Assembly (NCBI GenBank): GCA_026003175.1
Contig: BPGT01000007.1
Span: 1-64,000 of the forward strand
DNA from: Armatimonadota bacterium
GTDB lineage: Bacteria; Armatimonadota; HRBIN16
Direction of reading: 5' to 3'
Length of the DNA stretch: 64,000 bases
The position numbers and the translations under genes were made by a program. The notes beneath the pieces are model-generated. The model saw only the letters and a list, made by a program, of their open reading frames with translations. It was not told where the DNA came from and did no database searches. This document shows positions 27,038 to 35,125 of the stretch, piece after piece (position 1 is the first letter of the stretch; every line of letters starts with the position of its first letter).

Positions 27038-29068
27038 CTAAATCTCCTCCAGATACATTTCCGTTCCCTGCGTGATACGTTCCAGCCATCCGCCCGAAGG
27101 GTCCACCAGCGGTATCCACCAGAAAGTAGGGCGGTGGTCGGTGTGTGTTAGCCCTTCGGAGACCAGGATCGCCTGGCGCACCAGCTCCATCTTGCGCAGT
27201 TCCGCTTGGCGTTCTATCTCCATCGCGCGCTGGCGAGCACGCTGGTTCTGCTCCCCACGTTCCAACATCTGGCGTTGAGGTTTCAGCCGGGCGACCTCCG
27301 CCCGCGCTTCGGCAATCCACTCTCGTCGCTGCTGTAATTCGCGGTCAAAGCTCTTGCGAGCCTCCTCGTACTGCGAAATCTCGTCGCGAATGCGCTCCAC
27401 CTCGATGCCAGAGGTCACCCCGCGTTGCGCCAGCTCCCACAACCGCTCCTTGAGGGGCTTGATGGTCTGCCGATAGTTTTCGCCTTTTGCCATCTCAATC
27501 CTCTGGTACTCCTGTTTCCACTGCTCTATTTGCGCATAAAGGGCGTGAATGCGCTGGTGGATTTGCTCTGCCTGCCCGCGCAGTTCGCGCAGGGTGGCGA
27601 TATGTGTGTCGTACTCCTCGCGCAGGAGATGCCAGCCCCCGCCTTCGCGTTGCGCTAGAAAATCCAGCACCTCACGCGGGCTGGTGATCTGGCGGATAGC
27701 TTCCAGCAACGCCTTTTGCTCGACAACTACCTCCCGCCAGCGAGCGGAGAATTCGGACGTGCATATCTCGCGCTTTCCGAAGGCAGCTGCCAGGTGGTCT
27801 GGCAGGGTGATAGTTTCGCAGTCGGTGCTGCCGAGTGTATCCCAGGTGGGGTAGACCAGGCGCAGGATGGGGTGCACGCTCCATTCCACGCCATGCTCGC
27901 GAAGATACTGGTTCATCTTGCGGGTACGCCATACGTAGGGTGAACCGCCCTCATTCATCACGAACAGGAACTCCCGCGCCAGCATCGACACCAGCGCCAC
28001 CGCCTTGCCTACCAGTGTGGCTCCCGGCAAATGTGCTTGCACAACCTGCGCCAAATCCGCCACCGAGTGAACCGGTTTTTGCAGCGAGATGGTCACTGGC
28101 TCCTCCGTTTCCACCACCAGCCAGCGTTCGGCGATGCGCAGGGTACCTCGCCCCCTTTTGGGGATGATGAGGTCAAAGGGGATGGCTCCTTCGCCGAATC
28201 GGTCCAGCGTGTAGATTTCGGAGTCTGCCACCGCCTGATTGTAGGCGGCTTCGGCAATGGGGCGGGTTTGAGGGTTCAGGAAGATGTTCACCAGCTGGAA
28301 GCGGGGCAGGGTAGCGGTTTCGGGGGTCAGCTTCAACAGGTTTGCCGAGCAGTTGGTGTTGATATTATCGGTAGGTGCGCCCATCATGGCGAAGAATCGT
28401 GGGAACAACCACTGGTACAGCGCGCTCAAACATTGATTGGGGTGTTGTTTAGCGAAGTCGCTTACCCATCCCAGTATCCTGTCTGCCACTACCGAGCGTG
28501 CTTGCTGACGCTTGTGCGCAGGCAGCAGGTCCAGACTTTGCTCGAAACCCCATTGCAATAGCTCCATCAAAGGCTCCAGCACATGTTGCAGGCAAACCTC
28601 GTGCACAATCACCGAGTGGAGCTCGGTATGCACTAATCCGCGCCAGCCCCACGCCTCGGTCATGCGGTCGATGAACTGTTGCTCGCCGTCGGGGTGCCAC
28701 TTCGCCACCTTGTCAAAAGCGACGCCAGCGTTTACGTAACGCTGGCGGGTAGGGATGGTCTCGCTACCGAACAGACAGGACAGCTCGCCAGCGGCGGACC
28801 ATAGGTCGCGCGTAGTGCCGTCGTTGTGTGGCAGCGCGACGATGGGGCGGTCAGTCTGGACAGGGCGCGAGAGTTTTGCGAAATAGTCGGTGCAGTGCAC
28901 GCACAGTAGGAACTGAAAGTGGATGCCCACCTCGCGTGCCAGACGGTTCAAGACCGCTTTCATCGGCTCGTCCCAGAAAACGGTCTGTCCCAGAGCGAGG
29001 AGGGTGGTATGGGGATAACGTTCCTGCAGTTCAGATAACACTTTCGGAACAGACGGATGCATAGTCAT
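27038..29068 (-). CDS. Unrecognised 676-aa protein with C-terminal coiled coil
   Basis: I do not recognise the family. The first ~430 residues look like a globular cytoplasmic domain. It starts LLALGQTVFWDEPMKAVLNR, which resembles a nucleotide/sugar-binding or deacetylase-like opening, and contains VALPHNDGTTRDLW and GWRGLVHTELHSVIVHEVCL. From about residue 470 to 640 it is a long charged coiled coil (LREEYDTHIATLRELRGQAE, ERIRDEISQYEEARKSFDRE, QMLERGEQNQRARQRAMEIE). No membrane segment or signal peptide is seen. It begins the operon with rfaE2, asparaginase and cyclophilin, from a strong promoter at 29128-29157. The bunshin-like BshC idea (globular plus coiled coil) was considered, but no motif supports it. 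Confidence 0.7.
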   Translation of the reverse strand: MTMHPSVPKVLSELQERYPHTTLLALGQTVFWDEPMKAVLNRLAREVGIHFQFLLCVHCTDYFAKLSRPVQTDRPIVALPHNDGTTRDLWSAAGELSCLFGSETIPTRQRYVNAGVAFDKVAKWHPDGEQQFIDRMTEAWGWRGLVHTELHSVIVHEVCLQHVLEPLMELLQWGFEQSLDLLPAHKRQQARSVVADRILGWVSDFAKQHPNQCLSALYQWLFPRFFAMMGAPTDNINTNCSANLLKLTPETATLPRFQLVNIFLNPQTRPIAEAAYNQAVADSEIYTLDRFGEGAIPFDLIIPKRGRGTLRIAERWLVVETEEPVTISLQKPVHSVADLAQVVQAHLPGATLVGKAVALVSMLAREFLFVMNEGGSPYVWRTRKMNQYLREHGVEWSVHPILRLVYPTWDTLGSTDCETITLPDHLAAAFGKREICTSEFSARWREVVVEQKALLEAIRQITSPREVLDFLAQREGGGWHLLREEYDTHIATLRELRGQAEQIHQRIHALYAQIEQWKQEYQRIEMAKGENYRQTIKPLKERLWELAQRGVTSGIEVERIRDEISQYEEARKSFDRELQQRREWIAEARAEVARLKPQRQMLERGEQNQRARQRAMEIERQAELRKMELVRQAILVSEGLTHTDHRPTFWWIPLVDPSGGWLERITQGTEMYLEEI

Positions 29069-29127
29069 TGCTCAGAATCTCCTGCAAGGTCGTACGTTCT
29101 CCGTCAGCGACAGCAAACGGCGTCTTG

Positions 29128-29157
29128 ATTATAGCCTATTCGCAGGGGCGTAAGCAA
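29128..29157 (-). promoter_or_regulatory. Promoter of the 676-aa gene/rfaE2 operon
   Basis: On the minus strand, TTGCTT (29157-29152), an 18-base spacer and a consensus TATAAT (29133-29128) lie about 60 bases upstream of the ATG at 29068. Confidence 0.6.
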
Positions 29158-29166
29158 GGGGGGCAG

Positions 29167-29448
29167 CTAGATCTCAGTATCCGGCTCTACTCTTACCGCT
29201 CTAGCCAGGTGGTGGTCTATAGCGATTTGCGTGAAGCCGATTTGTAGCACGTATGCGGGGAACCGCTGTACCACTTTCACGCGCGTGCCCGGCACTACCC
29301 CCAGAGCCAGCAGTTTCTGCGCCACTGTGTGGTCGTGCAGGCGAAGCTCGCGCACGATACCTGCTTCCCCCACATACAGTGCGGTCAGCGGTAAAGTGCC
29401 CTCAACCGGCTCTTCGGGATGCCCGCGCTGGCGGTGTCTTTTGCGCAC
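29167..29448 (-). CDS. feoA: FeoA-domain protein
   Basis: This 93-aa small SH3-like protein supports FeoB in ferrous iron uptake. The FeoA fold is visible as GTLPLTALYVGEAGIVREL, then QKLLALGVVPGTRVKVVQRF and a final HLARAVRVEP. It has an unusual ~17-residue basic N-terminal extension (MRKRHRQRGH). The start is GTG with GGGAGTGA upstream. It is the last gene of the dtxR-feoB operon, 3 bases after the zinc-ribbon gene. Confidence 0.88.
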   Translation of the reverse strand: MRKRHRQRGHPEEPVEGTLPLTALYVGEAGIVRELRLHDHTVAQKLLALGVVPGTRVKVVQRFPAYVLQIGFTQIAIDHHLARAVRVEPDTEI

Positions 29449-29451
29449 CGA

Positions 29452-29655
29452 TCACTCCCTCTCGCGTGTCGCTACTTCGACAGCGCGTCGAGCCCGCCAC
29501 CGGCGTAGCCATTGCACCACAGCAGGCTCTTGAGGCTGTTCATAGCCACAGCGCGGGCACTTGGTGAGGTGGCACCCACCGAACAACCCACAGCCCTGAC
29601 ACACAAGGGCGGCTTCCTCTTGCTCGTATGTGTAACCACAGAAGGCGCATTTCAT
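29452..29655 (-). CDS. Small double zinc-ribbon protein of the feo operon
   Basis: This 67-aa protein has two or more Cys pairs: CAFCGYTYEQEE, LVCQGCGLFGGC and CPRCGYEQP. They would bind zinc or possibly iron. A basic tail (VVQWLRRWRARRAVE) follows. It overlaps feoB by 4 bases (ATGA) and sits just before feoA, so it is probably a FeoC-like accessory or regulator of the transporter. The function is inferred from position only. Confidence 0.75.
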   Translation of the reverse strand: MKCAFCGYTYEQEEAALVCQGCGLFGGCHLTKCPRCGYEQPQEPAVVQWLRRWRARRAVEVATRERE

Positions 29656-31630
29656 AGTTGCACTCCCAGTAACCGCAGAATCAGACTCATCACCGTTCCC
29701 ACAGTGATGGCGAAGGGGAAGATAATGGCGGAAATCGCCAGGGCGGTTTTCAGCCCCCGCTCTTTCTTCATCATCAGAAACTGCGCGATGCAGGGCAGGA
29801 ACAGCGTCAGCGTCACAGCGGTGACCAGTAGCTGTCGTCCGTCCAGCACACCGTGCTCCTGCAGGTGATACAGTCCTGCCGCGCCATAGTCACGTCGGAA
29901 GAAACCGAACAGGAAGGCAGAAGCCGCCTCGTCGGGTAAGCCCATCAGGCGAACCACAGGAGTCAACGCGCGCAGAGCGAGGTCAAAGAGCCCTGTCATC
30001 TGCCCCAACCAGATGAGCACGCTGGCGAGGATAAAGAGTGGAAACACCTCGCGGAAGTACCAGTGCATCCGAGCATAGGTCTTGGTTAATACGTTGGATA
30101 GTATCGGCAGGCGCATGGGCGGGATCTCAATGTGGAAGGTAGCAGGTGTTCCAGGCAGCACCTTCGCTGTGAGCCAGCCGATGAACAAGAAGACAACGAC
30201 CAGCGTTATCGCCCATATCAGCAATGCGCCCGGATGCGAAGCCAGCAGCGCCATAATGACCCCCAGCTGCGCCGAACAGGGGATAGCTAGCGCAAGCAGG
30301 AACGTGGCGATAAGTCGCTCGCGCGGTGTTTCCAGAATACGCGTAACCATTGTTGCCATCGTGTCGCAACCGAAGCCCAGCACCATCGGAATCACCGCTC
30401 GCCCGTTGAGCCCAATCTTTTTGAACAGGCGGTCAATGAGCATTGCCAGCCGCGGGAAGTAGCCGCTGTCCTCCAAAATAGAGAACATCAGGAAGAACGT
30501 GCCCACAATTGGCAGGATAAGCGCTACCGCGTAGGTCACACCCAGAGTAAAGATGCCGTACTCGCCGATAAGCAGCTCCTGAATGGGCGTAAAAGGGACA
30601 AGCGCTTTCACCCAATGCGTGACGAACGGATTGATCACCTCGCCGAAGAGTTTGTTTTCGAGCAAATCCACCAGCGTACCCCCCGCCGAACACGCCCACG
30701 AACTGGTACAGCCCGTAGTAAAGCACCAGCAGCAGGATAGGGATACCGGTTAGGGGTTGCATACAGATTCTGCCTACCCACTCGGCAAACCCGTTGCCTG
30801 TAGTGAGGGGATAACGCACCACCTCCTGGGCGATAGCTTGCGCTTGCTTCTGGCGGTGGGCAAGGATCACCATGCTGAGCGGTTCGCTATAGTGTTGCTG
30901 CACGCGACGGATATGCTCGGCGATAGCAGCGAACCGCTCTTCACCTTCGTGGCGACGCACCATACCTTCTATCTCTTCATCGTGCTGCAGCAGCAAGAGA
31001 GCGATGGCACGCCGAGCGAGGGTGTAGTCTTCGCTCAGCAAAGATTCTATCGCCTGCACCGCCTCTTCAATCGGCGGAGGATAAGTTGCGATTCTGTCTG
31101 CCGGAAAGGTATTCACTGACAATGTTTTTCAGCTCCTCAACGCCTCGTCCCGAAATCAGCGAGGTAGGTATGACCGGAATGCCCAGCCGCTTCGCCAGAG
31201 CATGGTGATCGATGTGTAAATGCAATCGCTCTGCCTCATCCATCATGTTCAGTAACAGGATAACCGGCAGACCGGCTTCCAGCAGCTGCAAGGTGAGTGA
31301 CAGCATCCGGTTCAGGTTTTTGGCATCTACTATATGAACGACTACATCGGGTTGTTCCCGCAGCAGCAATGCACGCGCCACACGCTCCTCTTCGGTAATC
31401 GGGGAAAGAGAATACATACCGGGCGTGTCAATGACCTCGCAGGTGATATCACCAATACGTGCCTGTCCCCGTGCTACCTCTACCGTGGTGCCGGGATAGT
31501 TAGACACCACCACATACCTGCCCGTCAAACGGTTGAACAACACGCTTTTACCTACGTTGGGGTTGCCCACCAGCACTACGCGGGGGTGTGCGGTTTGCGC
31601 GTGTGTTTCGTCAGGATGTGTGTGGCTCAT
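29652..31630 (-). CDS. feoB: Ferrous iron transporter FeoB, two apparent frameshifts
   Basis: Three frames combine to a 658-aa transporter. (a) 31630 to ~31110 encodes the G domain: VLVGNPNVGKSVLFNRLTG (G1), SNYPGTTVEVARG (G2), DTPGMYSL (G3) and LNMMDEA (G4). (b) ~31110 to ~30680 encodes the linker and first membrane part (QPLTGIPILLLVLYYGLYQF). (c) The rest to 29652 encodes the gate domains (MVLGFGCDTMATMVTRILET, IPCSAQLGV). Breaks are repaired by dropping one base near 31105-31115 and one G of a six-base run near 30680; the corrected length is a multiple of three. The ATG overlaps the dtxR stop (ATGA) and has AAAGGAG. Seven other apparent or real breaks elsewhere suggest sequence error rather than decay. 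Confidence 0.88.
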
Positions 31631-32340
31631 GCTGACTCCTTTACCCATACATAGCGTGCCACTTCTGGTCCAATGGTGTGTTGCCTGCCGTCCACGTTAA
31701 TCTGAATCAAGCCGTCGAACGGTGTTCGGCAAACAACTTCTACCTGTGCACCCGGCACCAGCTGTAGCTCTTCGATATATTCCAGAAAAGCGCGTCGCTC
31801 GTCAGTGATTTTTATCACCAGCAAATCCATACCCGCTTCGGCGTCGCTGAGCCGCCACGAGCCGTCATCTGTGGTAGGGTCTATCGGGTTGCCGTGCGGG
31901 CAGGTGGTGGGATGGCCGAGCGCGGCGGCAATCTTGTCTGCGATCTCGGGGGCGATATAGTGCTCGAGCTTGCAAGCGAAGTCGTGCACGTCGTTCCACG
32001 GTAGCCCGATGATGTCGGTCAGCAATCGCTCGGTCAAGCGGTGGATGCGCAGCAGCTGGTAAGCCATTTGCTCGCCCTCCGAGGTGAGGATAATACCACG
32101 ATAAGGCGTATGTTCTACCAGCCCCAGTTCAGCAAGCCGTTTGAGCATGATACTGGCGGAAGCGGGGGATACGCCCATATACTGTGCAACTTCATTGGTA
32201 GCAACGCGTCCGACTTCTTCTTGGAGACGATAGATGCCCTCGATGTACTCCTGCACGGTTTCGTTCACCTGTCCCTCGCGCATGGCGCTGGGGCGGCACA
32301 CCTCGGGCACCCGCAGCTGGATTTCGGTGCGACTGCGCAT
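31627..32340 (-). CDS. DtxR/MntR-family metal-dependent repressor
   Basis: This 237-aa regulator probably represses the feo operon when Fe(II) or Mn(II) is plentiful. The N-terminal winged helix is NETVQEYIEGIYRLQEEVGR and VSPASASIMLKRLAELGLVE. Metal/dimerisation residues follow in WNDVHDFACKLEHYIAPEIA and GHPTTCPHGNPID. A C-terminal SH3-like (FeoA-type) domain (LQLVPGAQVEVVCRTPFDG) marks the long DtxR/IdeR form. The ATG at 32340 has AAGGAA; a longer in-frame start would run into the promoter. It overlaps feoB by 4 bases, so the operon is autoregulated. Confidence 0.92.
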   Translation of the reverse strand: MRSRTEIQLRVPEVCRPSAMREGQVNETVQEYIEGIYRLQEEVGRVATNEVAQYMGVSPASASIMLKRLAELGLVEHTPYRGIILTSEGEQMAYQLLRIHRLTERLLTDIIGLPWNDVHDFACKLEHYIAPEIADKIAAALGHPTTCPHGNPIDPTTDDGSWRLSDAEAGMDLLVIKITDERRAFLEYIEELQLVPGAQVEVVCRTPFDGLIQINVDGRQHTIGPEVARYVWVKESA

Positions 32341-32382
32341 CGGCGGTATTCCTTTCGCATCACTCAGGTTTGATTTTTTACC

Positions 32383-32420
32383 TTTATCTAAATTATGCCC
32401 TAAACATGGATAAAAATCAA
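32383..32420 (-). promoter_or_regulatory. Promoter and possible operator of the dtxR-feo operon
   Basis: On the minus strand, TTGATT (32420-32415), a 17-base spacer and CATAAT (32397-32392) precede dtxR. TTTATC and GATAAA arms (32383-32388 and 32409-32414) bracket the -10/spacer, and a TTTAG direct repeat lies between them. An AT-rich metal-regulator site is plausible but does not match the DtxR consensus closely. Confidence 0.5.
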
Positions 32421-32435
32421 GTTGCGGCAGAGGTA

Positions 32436-32529
32436 GCAACCTAACCCCCACCCCCCTTCTCTACAAGGGAAGGGGGTATCGGATGCGCGGCTCCCCTCTC
32501 CTCGCAGGAGAGGGGATGGGGGAGAGGTC
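32436..32529 (+). repeat. Two-hairpin repeat, tandem copy 1
   Basis: A 94-base unit from GCAACCTAACCCCC to GGGGGAGAGGTC, with CCCCCCTTCTCT.../AGGGAAGGGGG and CCCCTCTCCT/AGGAGAGGGG hairpins. It is identical over 94 bases to the next copy. Confidence 0.85.
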
Positions 32530-32537
32530 GAAGTTCG

Positions 32538-32631
32538 GCAACCTAACCCCCACCCCCCTTCTCTACAAGGGAAGGGGGTATCGGATGCGCGGCTCCCCTC
32601 TCCTCGCAGGAGAGGGGATGGGGGAGAGGTC
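32538..32631 (+). repeat. Two-hairpin repeat, tandem copy 2
   Basis: An exact 94-base duplicate of 32436-32529, with a period of 102 bases and an 8-base linker between. It lies just downstream of mnmE (20 bases from its stop). Confidence 0.85.
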
Positions 32632-32651
32632 TACCCAAAGGGCAGGCTGCC

Positions 32652-34022
32652 TCATTTCCCGATGCAAAAATCGCTGAAGATACGCTCCACAATGTCTTCT
32701 GTCACCGTTTCTCCCGTGATCAACCCAAGGGCGTCCAGCGCGCCGCGCAGGTCTACCGAAATCAGCTCGGCGGGCAGGGCGATTTGTGCGCTGTGCAATG
32801 CCTGCTGCAGGCTCTCTATCGCTCCCTGCAGAGCGATTTGATGGCGCTCATTAGTCACGATAGCTCCTTCGGGGGTGAGCCAGTCGCTGCCCAGTAACCG
32901 CTCTCCGACCTTTTCCACCAGCCGGTGCAGGTTCCAGCCCGTCAGTGCGCTGACCGCAAGAGCGGGGGAGGGTACTTGCCGGGTGAGTTCATCGATCGCC
33001 TCCTCGGACAGCAGGTCGCATTTGTTCCACACCAGCAGGGTACGCTCCGGGGGAACGCGGGCGAGTAGTTGTTTGTCCTCTTCGGTAAAGCCTTCGGGCG
33101 CGGAGAGCAGAAACAGGATCAGGTCGGCGTCCTGCAGGGAGCGGTGTGTGCGCTCCACCCCAAAGCGCTCCACGATGTCTTGCGTCTCGCGCAAGCCGGC
33201 AGTGTCCCACAGCTGCACGGGGATGCCGTGTATCTGGATGCTCTCCTTAATCACGTCGCGCGTGGTGCCTGGGATGTCGGTGACGATGGCACGCTCCTCG
33301 CCCAGCAGGGCGTTCATCAGGCTGGATTTGCCCACGTTCGGTCGTCCGGCGATGACCACCATCGCTCCTTCGCGGGTGAGTCGTCCGTAGCGGGCAGTGG
33401 CGAGCAGGCTCTGACAACGTGCGATCAGCTGGCGCAGCTGCTCGCTCAGGTGCTCGTAGTCCATCTCGCCGAGGTCCTCCGAGAAGTCTAGATGCGCCTC
33501 CACCTGCGCAAGCACGCCCACCAGTCCATCGCGGATAGCGTGGATGGCGTGCGAGAGTTCGCCCTCGTGCTGGCGCATCGCAAGGCGTTGTGCGGTCTCG
33601 GTGCGGGCACGAACGAGGTCGGCTACCGCTTCCGCCTGTGCGAGGTCCAGTTGCCCGTTGAGAAAGGCGCGAAGCGTGAACTCGCCGGGTTGGGCAAGGC
33701 GTGCGCCCTGTTGCAGAGTAAGCCTCAGCACACGACGCAGCAGCACCATCCCACCGTGGCAGCTGAACTCTACCACATCTTCGCCCGTGTAGCTGCGCGG
33801 GGCACGGAAGGCAAGCAGTAACGCGCGGTCAATGTGTTCGCCGGTGTCTGGGTCTAGGAGAGTGCCGACGTAGATGCGATGGCTTTGCACCTGCGCGGGT
33901 AGCGGGGTGAAGACCTTTCGCGCTATTTCGAACGCTCGTGCGCCGCTGATTCGCACGATGCCGATACCGCCTTCACCGGGCGGAGTGGCGATAGCGGAGA
34001 TGGTATCCGTTGAAGGCAACAT
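32652..34022 (-). CDS. mnmE: tRNA modification GTPase MnmE
   Basis: This 456-aa GTPase works with MnmG to modify the wobble uridine of certain tRNAs. The N-terminal folate-binding domain starts TDTISAIATPPGEGGIGIVR. The inserted G domain has AGRPNVGKSSLMNALLG (G1), TDIPGTTRD (G2), LWDTAGLRE (G3) and VWNKCDL (G4). The protein ends with the diagnostic FCIGK, whose Cys is needed for activity. The ATG at 34022 precedes the conserved N-terminus; an earlier in-frame start lies inside the tRNA gene. It lies 23 bases downstream of tRNA-Ser on the same strand. Confidence 0.97.
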   Translation of the reverse strand: MLPSTDTISAIATPPGEGGIGIVRISGARAFEIARKVFTPLPAQVQSHRIYVGTLLDPDTGEHIDRALLLAFRAPRSYTGEDVVEFSCHGGMVLLRRVLRLTLQQGARLAQPGEFTLRAFLNGQLDLAQAEAVADLVRARTETAQRLAMRQHEGELSHAIHAIRDGLVGVLAQVEAHLDFSEDLGEMDYEHLSEQLRQLIARCQSLLATARYGRLTREGAMVVIAGRPNVGKSSLMNALLGEERAIVTDIPGTTRDVIKESIQIHGIPVQLWDTAGLRETQDIVERFGVERTHRSLQDADLILFLLSAPEGFTEEDKQLLARVPPERTLLVWNKCDLLSEEAIDELTRQVPSPALAVSALTGWNLHRLVEKVGERLLGSDWLTPEGAIVTNERHQIALQGAIESLQQALHSAQIALPAELISVDLRGALDALGLITGETVTEDIVERIFSDFCIGK

Positions 34023-34045
34023 GGTGGACCCTCGAGGCACAAAAA

Positions 34046-34138
34046 TGGCGGAGCGGGTGGGATTCGAACCCACGAGGCACGTTTTGCGCGCCCACACGCT
34101 CTCCAGGCGTGCGCCTTAGACCACTCGGCCACCGCTCC
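34046..34138 (-). tRNA. tRNA-Ser (anticodon GGA)
   Basis: A 93-base class II tRNA. The acceptor arms GGAGCGG/CCGCTCC pair perfectly and the encoded GCCA end is at 34049-34046. The anticodon stem CACGC/GCGTG closes the loop CTGGAGA, giving anticodon GGA (reads UCC/UCU). The long variable arm and GGTTCGAATCC T-loop fit serine. Confidence 0.95.
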
Positions 34139-34201
34139 TCGCAAGAGCAATTATATCACAACAGGAAGGGGGTATCAAGATTCCGAGAAAGCGCAGATTC
34201 T

Positions 34202-34209
34202 GGTATAAT
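34202..34209 (+). promoter_or_regulatory. Extended -10 promoter of rfbD
   Basis: TGG-TATAAT has a consensus -10 preceded by an extended TG. It ends 17 bases before the ATG of rfbD, so the leader would be only about 10 bases. No good -35 is visible. Confidence 0.45.
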
Positions 34210-34226
34210 CTTGTGCAGAGGGCTTC

Positions 34227-35117
34227 ATGAAGGCGGTGGACGGCAAAGTTTTGGTCATCGGTGCTAACGGGATGCTGGGGCAAGATATCTGCGCACGCTT
34301 TGCCCCCCGTTTCGCATTAATAACCGCCTCGCGACGGTCGGGGGAAATTCATCTGGACATTACTGACACCGAGGCAACGCGCAGGGTGGTTGTGCAAAAC
34401 GCCCCGGAGGTGGTGATACTCTGCGCGGCGTACACCGACGTAGACGGCTGTGAGCGCAACCCTGAGGAGGCTTATCGGGTGAACGCTTTCGGGGCGGCGA
34501 ACGTGGCTTCTGCTTGCGCCGATGTGGGAGCACGACTGCTGTTCATCAGCACCGATTACGTGTTCGACGGCGTGAAGCGCAACGGCTATACCGAGTGGGA
34601 CATACCTCGTCCGCTGAATGTGTACGGCGCGAGCAAGCTGGCTGGTGAGCAGTGGATACATGAGATTTGTCCACGCCACTGGATAGTGCGTACCGCGTGG
34701 CTATACGGCGTGGGGGGTAAGTGCTTCCCGCGAACTATCTTGAACGCAGCGCAAGAGGGCAAGCCCTTGCGTGTGGTGAACGACCAAGTGGGTTCACCTA
34801 CCTTTACAGGCGATTTGGCGGAAGTGCTGCTAGAAATGGTGAGCCGAAAGGTGGCGTACGGCACGTATCACGTGGTCAATCAGGGTTCCGCTACGTGGTA
34901 CGAGGTGGCTTGTGAGGTGGTAAAGCTGGCGACGGAGTGCGGGTTGCTGTCGGTAGAAGTGTCCGTGACGCCTATTCGCAGTAGGCAATGGCACTCGCCG
35001 ACGCAACGTCCCGCGTACTCGGTGTTGAGTATGGAGCGATTGCGCTGGGCAGGAATTGCCCTGCCGCGGCACTGGAAAGAGGCGTTACGCGATTATATCC
35101 AGCGACTGGATGCATGA
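34227..35117 (+). CDS. rfbD: dTDP-4-dehydrorhamnose reductase
   Basis: This 296-aa short-chain dehydrogenase reduces dTDP-4-keto-rhamnose to dTDP-L-rhamnose for surface glycans. The NADP-binding loop is VIGANGMLGQDI (residues ~10-21). CAAYTDVDGCERNPEEAYRV, STDYVFDG and the catalytic NVYGASKLAGEQ (Tyr-x3-Lys) match RfbD. A late VVNDQVGSPTFTGDLAEVLL block confirms the family. No other rml genes are in the window. The SD is weak, consistent with a short leader. IleS begins 8 bases after its stop. Confidence 0.92.
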   Translation: MKAVDGKVLVIGANGMLGQDICARFAPRFALITASRRSGEIHLDITDTEATRRVVVQNAPEVVILCAAYTDVDGCERNPEEAYRVNAFGAANVASACADVGARLLFISTDYVFDGVKRNGYTEWDIPRPLNVYGASKLAGEQWIHEICPRHWIVRTAWLYGVGGKCFPRTILNAAQEGKPLRVVNDQVGSPTFTGDLAEVLLEMVSRKVAYGTYHVVNQGSATWYEVACEVVKLATECGLLSVEVSVTPIRSRQWHSPTQRPAYSVLSMERLRWAGIALPRHWKEALRDYIQRLDA

Positions 35118-35125
35118 GGTGAGAA

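Noticed and set aside
29652-31630. feoB read as a decayed pseudogene
   Set aside because: All motifs of the G domain and gates are intact and only two single-base changes are needed, in a window with other changes of the same type.
32436-32631. Possible CRISPR array
   Set aside because: Only two units with an 8-base linker and internal hairpins; no spacers of regular length and no cas genes.
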